A DNA stretch of 64,000 nucleotides from Bathymodiolus brooksi (Eukaryota > Mollusca > Bivalvia > Mytilida > Modiolidae): positions 2,790,001-2,854,000 of the forward strand of contig OY804578.1 of assembly GCA_963680875.1 (NCBI GenBank), given 5' to 3'. Below the pieces are notes generated by a model that saw only the letters and a list, made by a program, of their open reading frames with translations, made no database searches and was not told where the DNA came from. The position numbers and the translations under genes were made by a program. Positions 14,017 to 26,138 of this stretch are shown here, piece by piece. Every line of letters begins with the position of its first letter. Within the stretch, counting starts at the first letter, position 1.

Positions 14017-17000
14017 GCCAGTGTCTGGATTGTCTTCATCCTGTGTCTGGTGTACCCAATGTTTACCAGTGTCTCTGGATTGCCTCCATCCTGTGTCTGG
14101 TGTACCCAATGTTACCAGTGTCTCTGGATTGTCTTCATCCTGTGTCTGGTGTACCCAATGTTTACCAGTGTCTCTGGATTGCCTTCATCCTGTGTCTGGT
14201 GTACCCAATGTTTACCAGTGTCTCTGGATTGCCTTCATCCTGTGTCTGGTGTACCCAATGTTTACCAGTGTCTCTGGATTGCCTTCATCCTGTGTCTGGT
14301 GTACCCAATGTTTACCAGTGTCTCTGGATTGCCTTCATCCTGTGTCTGGTGTACCCAATGTTTACCAGTGTCTCTGGATTGTCTTCATCCTGTGTCTGGT
14401 GTACCCAATGTTACCAGTTTCTCTGGATTGCCTTCATCCTGTGTCTGGTGTACCCAATGTTACCAGTGTCTCTGGATTGCCTTCATCCTGTGTCTGGTGT
14501 ACCCAATGTTTACCAGTGTCTCTGGATTGCCTTCATCCTGTGTCTGGTGTACCCAATGTTTACCAGTGTCTCTGGATTGCCTTCATCCTGTGTCTGGTGT
14601 ACCCAATGTTTACCAGTGTCTCTGGATTGCCTTCATCCTGTGTCTGGTGTACCCAATGTTTACCAGTGTCTCTGGATTGCCTTCATCCTGTGTCTGGTGT
14701 ACCCTATGTTACCAGTGTCTCTGGATTGTCTTCATCCTGTGTCTGGTGTACCCAATGTTACCAGTGTCTCTGGATTGCCTTCATCCTGTGTCTGGTGTAC
14801 CCAATGTTTACCAGTGTCTCTGGATTGTCTTCATCCTGTGTCTGGTGTACCCAATGTTACCAGTGTCTCTGGTTTGTCTTCATCCTGTGTCTGGTGTACC
14901 CAATGTTTACCAGTTTCTCTGGATTGTCTTCATCCTGTGTCTGGTGTACCCAATGTTTACCAGTTTCTCTGGATTGCCTTCATCCTGTGTCTGGTGTACC
15001 CAATGTTTACCAGTGTCTCTGGATTGCCTTCATCCTGTGTCTGGTGTACCCAATGTTTACCAGTGTCTCTGGATTGCCTTCATCCTGTGTCTGGTGTACC
15101 CAATGTTTACCAGTGTCTCTGGATTGCCTTCATCCTGTGTCTGGTGTACCCTATGTTACCAGTGTCTCTGGATTGTCTTCATCCTGTGTCTGGTGTACCC
15201 AATGTTACCAGTGTCTCTGGTTTGCCTTCATCCTGTGTCTGGTGTACCCAATGTTACCAGTGTCTCTGGATTGTCTTCATCCTGTGTCTGGTGTACCCAA
15301 TGTTACCAGTGTCTCTGGTTTGTCTTCATCCTGTGTCTGGTGTACCCAATGTTTACCAGTTTCTCTGGATTGTCTTCATCCTGTGTCTGGTGTACCCAAT
15401 GTTTACCAGTTTCTCTGGATTGCCTTCATCCTGTGTCTGGTGTACCCAATGTTTACCAGTGTCTCTGGATTGCCTTCATCCTGTGTCTGGTGTACCCAAT
15501 GTTTACCAGTGTCTCTGGATTGCCTTCATCCTGTGTCTGGTGTACCCAATGTTTACCAGTGTCTCTGGATTGCCTTCATCCTGTGTCTGGTGTACCCAAT
15601 GTTACCAGTGTCTCTGGATTGTCTTCATCCTGTGTCTGGTGTACCCAATGTTACCAGTTTCTCTGGATTGCCTTCATCCTGTGTCTGGTGTACCCAATGT
15701 TACCAGTGTCTCTGGATTGTCTTCATCCTGTGTCTGGTGTACCCAATGTTGCCCGTGTCTCTGGATTGCCTTCATCCTGTGTCTGGTGTACCCAATGTTA
15801 CCAGTGTCTCTGGATTGTCTTCATCCTGTGTCTGGTGTACCCAATGTTACCATTGTCTGGATTGCCTTCATCCTGGGTCTGGTGTACCCAATGTTTACCA
15901 GTGTCTCTGGATTGCCTTCATCCTGTGTCTGGTGTACCCAATGTTTACCAGTGTCTCTGGATTGTCTTCGTCCTGTGTCTTGTGTTCCCAATGTTACCAG
16001 TTTCTCTGGATTGTCTTCATCCTGTGTCTGGTGTACCCAATGTTACCAGTGTCTCTGGATTGTCTTCATCCTGTGTCTGGTGTACCCAATGTTACCAGTT
16101 TCTCTGGATTGCCTTCATCCTGTGTCTGGTGTACCCTATGTTACCAGTGTCTCTGGATTGTCTTCATCCTGTGTCTGGTGTACCCAATGTTACCAGTGTC
16201 TCTGGTTTGCCTTCATCCTGTGTCTGGTGTACCCAATGTTACCAGTGTCTCTGGATTGTCTTCATCCTGTGTCTGGTGTACCCAATGTTACCAGTGTCTC
16301 TGGTTTGTCTTCATCCTGTGTCTGGTGTACCCAATGTTTACCAGTTTCTCTGGATTGTCTTCATCCTGTGTCTGGTGTACCCAATGTTTACCAGTTTCTC
16401 TGGATTGCCTTCATCCTGTGTCTGGTGTACCCAATGTTTACCAGTGTCTCTGGATTGCCTTCATCCTGTGTCTGGTGTACCCAATGTTTACCAGTGTCTC
16501 TGGATTGCCTTCATCCTGTGTCTGGTGTACCCAATGTTTACCAGTGTCTCTGGATTGCCTTCATCCTGTGTCTGGTGTACCCAATGTTACCAGTGTCTCT
16601 GGATTGTCTTCATCCTGTGTCTGGTGTACCCAATGTTGCCAGTTTCTCTGGATTGTCTTCATCCTGTGTCTGGTGTACCCAATGTTGCCAGTTTCTCTGG
16701 ATTGTCTTCATCCTGTGTCTGGTGTACCCAATGTTGCCAGTTTCTCTGGATTGTCTTCATCCTGTGTCTGGTGTACCCAATGTTGCCAGTTTTTCTGGAT
16801 TGTCTTCATCCTGTGTCTGGTGTACCCAATGTTGCCAGTTTCTCTGGATTGTCTTCATCCTGTGTCTGGTGTACCCAATGTTGCCAGTTTCTCTGGATTG
16901 TCTTCATCCTGTGTCTGGTGTACCCAATGTTGCCAGTTTCTCTGGATTGTCTTCATCCTGTGTCTGGTGTACCCAATGTTGCCAGTTTCTCTGGATTGTC

Positions 17001-20000
17001 TTCATCCTGTGTCTGGTGTACCCAATGTTGCCAGTTTCTCTGGATTGTCTTCATCCTGTGTCTGGTGTACCCAATGTTGCCAGTTTCTCTGGATTGTCTT
17101 CATCCTGTGTCTGGTGTACCCAATGTTTACCAGTGTCTCTGGATTGTCTTCATCCTGTGTCTGGTGTACCCAATGTTTACCAGTTTCTCTGGATTGTCTT
17201 CATCCTGTGTCTGGTGTACCCAATGTTGCCAGTTTCTCTGGTTTGCCTTCATCCTGTGTCTGGTGTACCCAATGTTGCCAGTTTCTCTGGTTTGCCTTCA
17301 TCCTGTGTCTGGTGTACCCAATGTTGCCAGTTTCTCTGGATTGCCTTCATCCTGTGTCTGGTGTACCCAATGTTACCAGTGTCTCTGGATTGCCTTCATC
17401 CTGTGTCTGGTGTACCCAATGTTGCCAGTGTCTCTGGATTGTCTTCATCCTGTGTCTGGTGTACCCAATGTTGCCAGTTTCTCTGGTTTGCCTTCATCCT
17501 GTGTCTGGTGTACCCAATGTTGCCAGTTTCTCTGGATTGCCTTCATCCTGTGTCTGGTGTACCCAATGTTACCAGTGTCTCTGGATTGCCTTCATCCTGT
17601 GTCTGGTGTACCCAATGTTTACCAGTGTCTCTGGATTGCCTTCATCCTGTGTCTGGTGTACCCAATGTTGCCAGTGTCTCTGGATTGTCTTCATCCTGTG
17701 TCTGGTGTACCCAATGTTTACCAGTGTCTCTGGATTGTCTTCATCCTGTGTCTGGTGTACCCAATGTTTACCAGTGTCTCTGGATTGCCTTCATCCTGTG
17801 TCTGGTGTACCCAATGTTGCCAGTGTCTGGATTGTCTTCATCCTGTGTCTGGTGTACCCAATGTTTACCAGTGTCTCTGGATTGCCTCCATCCTGTGTCT
17901 GGTGTACCCAATGTTACCAGTGTCTCTGGATTGTCTTCATCCTGTGTCTGGTGTACCCAATGTTTACCAGTGTCTCTGGATTGCCTTCATCCTGTGTCTG
18001 GTGTACCCAATGTTTACCAGTGTCTCTGGATTGCCTTCATCCTGTTTCTGGTGTACCCAATGTTTACCAGTGTCTCTGGATTGCCTTCATCCTGTGTCTG
18101 GTGTACCCAATGTTTACCAGTGTCTCTGGATTGCCTTCATCCTGTGTCTGGTGTACCCAATGTTTACCAGTGTCTCTGGATTGTCTTCATCCTGTGTCTG
18201 GTGTACCCAATGTTACCAGTTTCTCTGGATTGCCTTCATCCTGTGTCTGGTGTACCCAATGTTACCAGTGTCTCTGGATTGCCTTCATCCTGTGTCTGGT
18301 GTACCCAATGTTTACCAGTGTCTCTGGATTGCCTTCATCCTGTGTCTGGTGTACCCAATGTTTACCAGTGTCTCTGGATTGCCTTCATCCTGTGTCTGGT
18401 GTACCCAATGTTTACCAGTGTCTCTGGATTGCCTTCATCCTGTGTCTGGTGTACCCAATGTTTACCAGTGTCTCTGGATTGCCTTCATCCTGTGTCTGGT
18501 GTACCCTATGTTACCAGTGTCTCTGGATTGTCTTCATCCTGTGTCTGGTGTACCCAATGTTACCAGTGTCTCTGGATTGTCTTCATCCTGTGTCTGGTGT
18601 ACCCAATGTTTACCAGTTTCTCTGGATTGCCTTCATCCTGTGTCTGGTGTACCCAATGTTTACCAGTGTCTCTGGATTGCCTTCATCCTGTGTCTGGTGT
18701 ACCCAATGTTTACCAGTGTCTCTGGATTGCCTTCATCCTGTGTCTGGTGTACCCAATGTTTACCAGTGTCTCTGGATTGCCTTCATCCTGTGTCTGGTGT
18801 ACCCAATGTTACCAGTGTCTCTGGATTGTCTTCATCCTGTGTCTGGTGTACCCAATGTTACCAGTTTCTCTGGATTGCCTTCATCCTGTGTCTGGTGTAC
18901 CCAATGTTACCAGTGTCTCTGGATTGTCTTCATCCTGTGTCTGGTGTACCCAATGTTGCCCGTGTCTCTGGATTGCCTTCATCCTGTGTCTGGTGTACCC
19001 AATGTTACCAGTGTCTCTGGATTGTCTTCATCCTGTGTCTGGTGTACCCAATGTTACCATTGTCTGGATTGCCTTCATCCTGGGTCTGGTGTACCCAATG
19101 TTTACCAGTGTCTCTGGATTGCCTTCATCCTGTGTCTGGTGTACCCAATGTTTACCAGTGTCTCTGGATTGTCTTCGTCCTGTGTCTTGTGTTCCCAATG
19201 TTACCAGTTTCTCTGGATTGTCTTCATCCTGTGTCTGGTGTACCCAATGTTACCAGTGTCTCTGGATTGTCTTCATCCTGTGTCTGGTGTACCCAATGTT
19301 ACCAGTTTCTCTGGATTGCCTTCATCCTGTGTCTGGTGTACCCTATGTTACCAGTGTCTCTGGATTGTCTTCATCCTGTGTCTGGTGTACCCAATGTTAC
19401 CAGTGTCTCTGGTTTGCCTTCATCCTGTGTCTGGTGTACCCAATGTTACCAGTGTCTCTGGATTGTCTTCATCCTGTGTCTGGTGTACCCAATGTTACCA
19501 GTGTCTCTGGTTTGTCTTCATCCTGTGTCTGGTGTACCCAATGTTTACCAGTTTCTCTGGATTGTCTTCATCCTGTGTCTGGTGTACCCAATGTTTACCA
19601 GTTTCTCTGGATTGCCTTCATCCTGTGTCTGGTGTACCCAATGTTTACCAGTGTCTCTGGATTGCCTTCATCCTGTGTCTGGTGTACCCAATGTTTACCA
19701 GTGTCTCTGGATTGCCTTCATCCTGTGTCTGGTGTACCCAATGTTTACCAGTGTCTCTGGATTGCCTTCATCCTGTGTCTGGTGTACCCAATGTTACCAG
19801 TGTCTCTGGATTGTCTTCATCCTGTGTCTGGTGTACCCAATGTTGCCAGTTTCTCTGGATTGTCTTCATCCTGTGTCTGGTGTACCCAATGTTGCCAGTT
19901 TCTCTGGATTGTCTTCATCCTGTGTCTGGTGTACCCAATGTTGCCAGTTTCTCTGGATTGTCTTCATCCTGTGTCTGGTGTACCCAATGTTGCCAGTTTT

Positions 20001-23000
20001 TCTGGATTGTCTTCATCCTGTGTCTGGTGTACCCAATGTTGCCAGTTTCTCTGGATTGTCTTCATCCTGTGTCTGGTGTACCCAATGTTGCCAGTTTCTC
20101 TGGATTGTCTTCATCCTGTGTCTGGTGTACCCAATGTTGCCAGTTTCTCTGGATTGTCTTCATCCTGTGTCTGGTGTACCCAATGTTGCCAGTTTCTCTG
20201 GATTGTCTTCATCCTGTGTCTGGTGTACCCAATGTTGCCAGTTTCTCTGGATTGTCTTCATCCTGTGTCTGGTGTACCCAATGTTGCCAGTTTCTCTGGA
20301 TTGTCTTCATCCTGTGTCTGGTGTACCCAATGTTTACCAGTGTCTCTGGATTGTCTTCATCCTGTGTCTGGTGTACCCAATGTTTACCAGTTTCTCTGGA
20401 TTGTCTTCATCCTGTGTCTGGTGTACCCAATGTTGCCAGTTTCTCTGGTTTGCCTTCATCCTGTGTCTGGTGTACCCAATGTTGCCAGTTTCTCTGGTTT
20501 GCCTTCATCCTGTGTCTGGTGTACCCAATGTTGCCAGTTTCTCTGGATTGCCTTCATCCTGTGTCTGGTGTACCCAATGTTACCAGTGTCTCTGGATTGC
20601 CTTCATCCTGTGTCTGGTGTACCCAATGTTGCCAGTGTCTCTGGATTGTCTTCATCCTGTGTCTGGTGTACCCAATGTTGCCAGTTTCTCTGGTTTGCCT
20701 TCATCCTGTGTCTGGTGTACCCAATGTTGCCAGTTTCTCTGGATTGCCTTCATCCTGTGTCTGGTGTACCCAATGTTACCAGTGTCTCTGGATTGCCTTC
20801 ATCCTGTGTCTGGTGTACCCAATGTTTACCAGTGTCTCTGGATTGCCTTCATCCTGTGTCTGGTGTACCCAATGTTGCCAGTGTCTCTGGATTGTCTTCA
20901 TCCTGTGTCTGGTGTACCCAATGTTTACCAGTGTCTCTGGATTGTCTTCATCCTGTGTCTGGTGTACCCAATGTTTACCAGTGTCTCTGGATTGCCTTCA
21001 TCCTGTGTCTGGTGTACCCAATGTTGCCAGTGTCTGGATTGTCTTCATCCTGTGTCTGGTGTACCCAATGTTTACCAGTGTCTCTGGATTGCCTCCATCC
21101 TGTGTCTGGTGTACCCAATGTTACCAGTGTCTCTGGATTGTCTTCATCCTGTGTCTGGTGTACCCAATGTTTACCAGTGTCTCTGGATTGCCTTCATCCT
21201 GTGTCTGGTGTACCCAATGTTTACCAGTGTCTCTGGATTGCCTTCATCCTGTGTCTGGTGTACCCAATGTTTACCAGTGTCTCTGGATTGCCTTCATCCT
21301 GTGTCTGGTGTACCCAATGTTTACCAGTGTCTCTGGATTGCCTTCATCCTGTGTCTGGTGTACCCAATGTTTACCAGTGTCTCTGGATTGTCTTCATCCT
21401 GTGTCTGGTGTACCCAATGTTACCAGTTTCTCTGGATTGCCTTCATCCTGTGTCTGGTGTACCCAATGTTACCAGTGTCTCTGGATTGCCTTCATCCTGT
21501 GTCTGGTGTACCCAATGTTTACCAGTGTCTCTGGATTGCCTTCATCCTGTGTCTGGTGTACCCAATGTTTACCAGTGTCTCTGGATTGCCTTCATCCTGT
21601 GTCTGGTGTACCCAATGTTTACCAGTGTCTCTGGATTGCCTTCATCCTGTGTCTGGTGTACCCAATGTTTACCAGTGTCTCTGGATTGCCTTCATCCTGT
21701 GTCTGGTGTACCCTATGTTACCAGTGTCTCTGGATTGTCTTCATCCTGTGTCTGGTGTACCCAATGTTACCAGTGTCTCTGGATTGCCTTCATCCTGTGT
21801 CTGGTGTACCCAATGTTTACCAGTGTCTCTGGATTGTCTTCATCCTGTGTCTGGTGTACCCAATGTTACCAGTGTCTCTGGTTTGTCTTCATCCTGTGTC
21901 TGGTGTACCCAATGTTTACCAGTTTCTCTGGATTGTCTTCATCCTGTGTCTGGTGTACCCAATGTTTACCAGTTTCTCTGGATTGCCTTCATCCTGTGTC
22001 TGGTGTACCCAATGTTTACCAGTGTCTCTGGATTGCCTTCATCCTGTGTCTGGTGTACCCAATGTTTACCAGTGTCTCTGGATTGCCTTCATCCTGTGTC
22101 TGGTGTACCCAATGTTTACCAGTGTCTCTGGATTGCCTTCATCCTGTGTCTGGTGTACCCTATGTTACCAGTGTCTCTGGATTGTCTTCATCCTGTGTCT
22201 GGTGTACCCAATGTTACCAGTGTCTCTGGTTTGCCTTCATCCTGTGTCTGGTGTACCCAATGTTACCAGTGTCTCTGGATTGTCTTCATCCTGTGTCTGG
22301 TGTACCCAATGTTACCAGTGTCTCTGGTTTGTCTTCATCCTGTGTCTGGTGTACCCAATGTTTACCAGTTTCTCTGGATTGTCTTCATCCTGTGTCTGGT
22401 GTACCCAATGTTTACCAGTTTCTCTGGATTGCCTTCATCCTGTGTCTGGTGTACCCAATGTTTACCAGTGTCTCTGGATTGCCTTCATCCTGTGTCTGGT
22501 GTACCCAATGTTACCAGTGTCTCTGGATTGTCTTCATCCTGTGTCTGGTGTACCCAATGTTACCAGTTTCTCTGGATTGCCTTCATCCTGTGTCTGGTGT
22601 ACCCAATGTTACCAGTGTCTCTGGATTGTCTTCATCCTGTGTCTGGTGTACCCAATGTTGCCCGTGTCTCTGGATTGCCTTCATCCTGTGTCTGGTGTAC
22701 CCAATGTTACCAGTGTCTCTGGATTGTCTTCATCCTGTGTCTGGTGTACCCAATGTTACCATTGTCTCTGGATTGCCTTCATCCTGGGTCTGGTGTACCC
22801 AATGTTTACCAGTGTCTCTGGATTGCCTTCATCCTGTGTCTGGTGTACCCAATGTTTACCAGTGTCTCTGGATTGTCTTCGTCCTGTGTCTTGTGTTCCC
22901 AATGTTACCAGTTTCTCTGGATTGTCTTCATCCTGTGTCTGGTGTACCCAATGTTACCAGTGTCTCTGGATTGTCTTCATCCTGTGTCTGGTGTACCCAA

Positions 23001-23100
23001 TGTTACCAGTTTCTCTGGATTGCCTTCATCCTGTGTCTGGTGTACCCAATGTTACCAGTGTCTCTGGATTGTCTTCATCCTGTGTCTGGTGTACCCAATG
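14017..23100 (+). repeat. Higher-order repeat blocks of 3802, 3207 and 3704 bp within the satellite
   Basis: The short unit recurs at 14017, 17819 and 21026 (3802 and 3207 bp apart). GCCTCCATCC variants follow the same spacing. The variant CAGTTTTTCTGG near 16786 recurs at 19993, TCCTGGGTCT at 15871 recurs at 19078, and a unit with CTTCGTCC plus TGTGTTCCC at 15961 recurs at 19168: all 3207 bp. The last two reappear 3704 bp later, at 22782 and 22872. Several private variants keeping one offset shows block duplication and not chance. Confidence 0.88.
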
Positions 23101-23475
23101 TTGCCCGTGTCTCTGGATTGCCTTCATCCTGTGTCTGGTGTACCCAATGTTACCAGTGTCTCTGGATTGCCTTCATCCTGTGTCTGGTGTACCCAATGTT
23201 ACCAGTGTCTCTGGATTGTCTTCGTCCTGTGTCCTGTGTACCCAATGTTACCAGTGTCTCTGTATTGTCTTCATCCTGTGTCTGGTGTACCCAATGTTAC
23301 CAGTTTCTCTGTATTGTCCTTTCGGTTTTCTCTAACATTTATTTAACATAGAATCCATATGAAAAGGGACATGGCTGAAATGCTCACTGTAATTTCTTCT
23401 ACAAAATATTTTAGTTAAGAAAATATAAGATCACCACGCAGGACATAGTTCAACATATGAATTTTAATGGAAAAT

Positions 23476-23491
23476 ATATAAAAGCTTCTCA
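23476..23491 (+). repeat. Target-site duplication, left copy (SINE)
   Basis: ATATAAAAGCTTCTCA, 16 bp, repeated identically at 23839-23854 on the far side of the SINE. A TSD of this length fits LINE-machinery retrotransposition. Confidence 0.85.
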
Positions 23492-23838
23492 ACCGCATCA
23501 GTGGTGCGATTGTTAGCATGCTTGCATCGGGTGTGGTAGATCGTGGGTTCATCCCTGATAAAGAGTCCAACCAAAGACTATAAAATTGGTATTTGTTGCT
23601 TCTCTGCTAAGCACACAGCATTAAGGAGAAAGAGCAAAGACTGGTTGGCTCGGAATATGGCTAATGTGTCCGAGTGGGGCGACATGTCTATCAGCGGACT
23701 GTTGTTTCAGTGAGCTATCATTATAAAAATCCAACTATGTGTGTTGGTCAGGTACAAATTGAATCTCATCATCATATCATTGAAAATTAACTTGTTCTCG
23801 CCATGATATTGCCGAGTTTGCATTAAACTATATATCAC
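23492..23838 (+). mobile_element. Full-length tRNA-derived SINE, 347 bp
   Basis: The 5' head is tRNA-like, with a box A-type segment GTGGTGCGATTGTTAGCAT and a box B-type GGGTTCATCCC. The central body includes GTATTTGTTGCTTCTCTGCT, AGCATTAAGGAGAAAGAGCA and TGTTGTTTCAGTGAGCTATC, similar to central domains I recognise from molluscan/metazoan SINEs. The 3' tail TGCCGAGTTTGCATTAAACT is AT-rich and probably matches its partner LINE. Identical 16-bp direct repeats abut both ends, so the copy is complete and was inserted by target-primed reverse transcription. It encodes no protein. The family assignment is from memory of such elements, not from a search. Confidence 0.85.
23500..23555 (+). promoter_or_regulatory. 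Internal RNA polymerase III promoter (A and B boxes) of the SINE
   Basis: The A-box-like segment is about 23500-23518 and the B-box-like segment 23545-23555 (GGGTTCATCCC against consensus GGTTCRANYCC). Spacing is in the tRNA range. The B box has diverged from consensus, so present activity is doubtful. Confidence 0.6.
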
Positions 23839-23854
23839 ATATAAAAGCTTCTCA
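23839..23854 (+). repeat. Target-site duplication, right copy (SINE)
   Basis: Identical 16-bp partner of 23476-23491. Confidence 0.85.
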
Positions 23855-24078
23855 GAAACTACAAATTTCATCCTACATTTTTAACCAAGCTGATATCCAA
23901 AGATTAGGTTCACTTGTCATTGAATTATCAATATAATAAGATTGCATGTTTTTTTGTAACATCTAACAGCATCCCGTTGAGGGGTCATGTCCCACAATTC
24001 CTACAAAAAAATTCAGTTAAAATGGCAGGATAATATGATCTACTACACATCATGACCAATCATCCTACCAAATATGAA

Positions 24079-25306
24079 AGGTATCGGACTATCTACCTTA
24101 GGAGTAGCATTCAATGTGAAGGTATCGGACAATCTACCTTAGGAGTAGCATTCAATGTGAAGGTATCGGACTATCTACCTTAGGAGTAGCATTCAATGTG
24201 AAGGTATCGGACTATCTACCTTAGGAGTAGCATTCAATGTGAAGGTATCGGACTATCTACCTTAGGAGTAGCATTCAATGTGAAAGTATCGGACTATCTA
24301 CCTTAGGAGTAGCATTCAATGTGAAGGTATCGGACTATCTACCTTAGGAGTAGCAATGTGAAGGTATCGGACTATCTACCTTAGGAGTAGCATTCAATGT
24401 GAAGGTATCGGACTATCTACCTTAGGAGTAGCATTCAATGTGAAGGTATCGGACTATCTACCTTAGGAGTAGCATTCAATGTGAAGGTATCGGACTATCT
24501 ACCTTAGGAGTAGCATTCAATGTGAAGGTATCGGACTATCTACCTTTGGAGTAGCATTCAATGTGAAGGTATCGGACTATCTACCTTAGGAGTAGCATTC
24601 AATGTGAAGGTATCGGACTATCTACCTTTGGAGTAGCATTCAATGTGAAGGTATCGGACTATCTACCTTAGGAGTAGCATTCAATGTGAAGGTATCGGAC
24701 TATCTACCTTAGGAGTAGCATTCAATGTGAAGGTATCGGACTATCTACCTTAGGAGTAGCATTCAATGTGAAGGTATCGGACTATCTACCTTTGGAGTAG
24801 CATTCAATGTGAAGGTATCGGACTATCTACCTTTGGAGTAGCATTCAATGTGAAGGTATCGGACTATCTACCTTAGGAGTAGCATTCAATGTGAAGGTAT
24901 CGGACTATCTACCTTTGGATTAGCATTCAATGTGAAGGTATCGGACTATCTACCTTAGGAGTAGCATTCAATGTGAAGGTATCGGACTATCTACCTTTGG
25001 ATTAGCATTCAATGTGAAGGTATCGGACTATCTACCTTAGGAGTAGCATTCAATGTGAAGGTATCGGACTATCTACCTTTGGAGTAGCATTCAATGTGAA
25101 GGTATCGGACTATCTACCTTTGGAGTAGCATTCAATGTGAAGGTATCGGACTATCTACCTTAGGAGTAGCATTCAATGTGAAGGTATCGGACTATCTACC
25201 TTAGGAGTAGCATTCAATGTGAAGGTATCGGACTATCTACCTTAGGAGTAGCATTCAATGTGAAGGTATCGGACTATCTACCTTAGGAGTAGCATTCAAT
25301 GTGAAG
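24079..25306 (+). repeat. 41-bp tandem repeat, 30 copies
   Basis: The unit contains GGTATCGGACTATCTACCTT followed by AGGAGTAGCATTCAATGTGA. One unit near 24349 lacks ATTC. Subtypes differ at TTAGGAG / TTTGGAG / TTTGGAT and alternate in places (24880-25030), which indicates duplication of multi-unit blocks. Each unit holds a 6-bp inverted repeat, AAGGTA and TACCTT, around a 10-nt loop. It is unrelated to the 49-bp satellite. Confidence 0.96.
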
Positions 25307-25980
25307 CAAACTAACAGACTAACTGCCCCACACTGGACATGGTCAAAACTACATCGCATGGTGTCACAAAAACAAAATAATATATTTCAGCACTTTATTC
25401 AAAATTTTTCTTGTTTTTTGAATTTGATACATCTACAAGTGTCAACACCTCTTCAAATATCCTGACCATTTAATTGTTGTTTCTTGTGGATCCTACCATT
25501 CCTGGCAGTTCTCTTTACTGACTAGATTTTAACTTTTTCTGAAGATATTAAAATTATTAATGCATAGAGAAATAAAAATTCTCTCCTTATTTATAAAATA
25601 TATATAGAAATTCCCAAACATCAAGAGGACAAAATATTGACAAACCAAGTTTTCTACAAGAAGTAATTGTGATGTTGTAATTTTATACTGTGAAGGAGAA
25701 ATTACTGTATGAACAAGCAGGCTGTACACAGTTTTTCCTATATCACAGCAGAGGCTTCCAGAGCCACTCAAGTCATTTACCAATTACTACTATTTTTGAA
25801 AGGAAATCAAAAAACAAAGTTTGGTGTTCATAGGAAAGTAGGAGCAGCAAGAATTTTTGAGTCAAAATAGGTTTGAATTTGCACAATTTTAACAAATTTC
25901 TAGTTAATCCCTGTTAAAAATGTTGCTGTTTAGCAATTTTCATGTGACAATCATCTTGTCTGAATATTTTTGTACACATC
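25307..25980. other. Unique AT-rich DNA, no gene seen
   Basis: No splice-bounded conserved exon, RNA gene or tandem repeat is visible. Short open frames here are of chance length and composition. Confidence 0.6.
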
Positions 25981-25983
25981 TAG

Positions 25984-26138
25984 CAACATCCTGTATAGGG
26001 TCACTTCACAGGTCATGTTTTCAACCCACCAATGGAAGACTACCAAATCTTGAGGTATTAAAAACCAAGGACATGCCAAGAGCTGATGTCCCGATTGGAG
26101 ATGAATAAAAGGCTATTTTAATTTTATACAGGATGTTG
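25984..26138. mobile_element. Possible MITE, about 155 bp, with 14-bp terminal inverted repeats
   Basis: CAACATCCTGTATA at 25984-25997 is the exact reverse complement of TATACAGGATGTTG at 26125-26138. A TA lies just outside each end with small offsets, so a TA target duplication is possible but not clean. There is no coding capacity for a transposase. Confidence 0.4.

Larger units (their letters stand above)
1..23310 (+). repeat. 49/50-bp satellite array, about 470 units, cut by the window edge
   Basis: Head-to-tail units, each containing TCATCCTGTGTCTGGTGTAC. Units ending AATGTTG or AATGTTA are 49 bp and those ending AATGTTTA are 50 bp; rare 45-bp units lack four bases of the CTCTGG segment. 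Variation is restricted to a few positions: AGTG/AGTT, GATTGCC/GATTGTC, GGATT/GGTTT, CCCAATG/CCCTATG. The unit has no stop codon in any of the three forward frames, so all three frames stay open for 23 kb; this is a property of the unit and not evidence of a protein. Units decay at 23220-23310 into unique DNA. The array starts before base 1. Confidence 0.97.

Noticed and set aside
5..23351. Three overlapping plus-strand open frames of about 7775 codons
   Set aside because: All three frames of a stop-free 49/50-bp satellite are equally open. Low-complexity Cys/Leu/Val repeats, no domain, no single favoured frame.
23492..23565. Functional tRNA gene
   Set aside because: A/B boxes are present but the segment does not form a proper cloverleaf with anticodon, and it is joined to a SINE body with a TSD.
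25920..26108. 62-codon plus frame ending PRADVPIGDE
   Set aside because: Overlaps the MITE candidate, has no family resemblance and no splice or promoter context.
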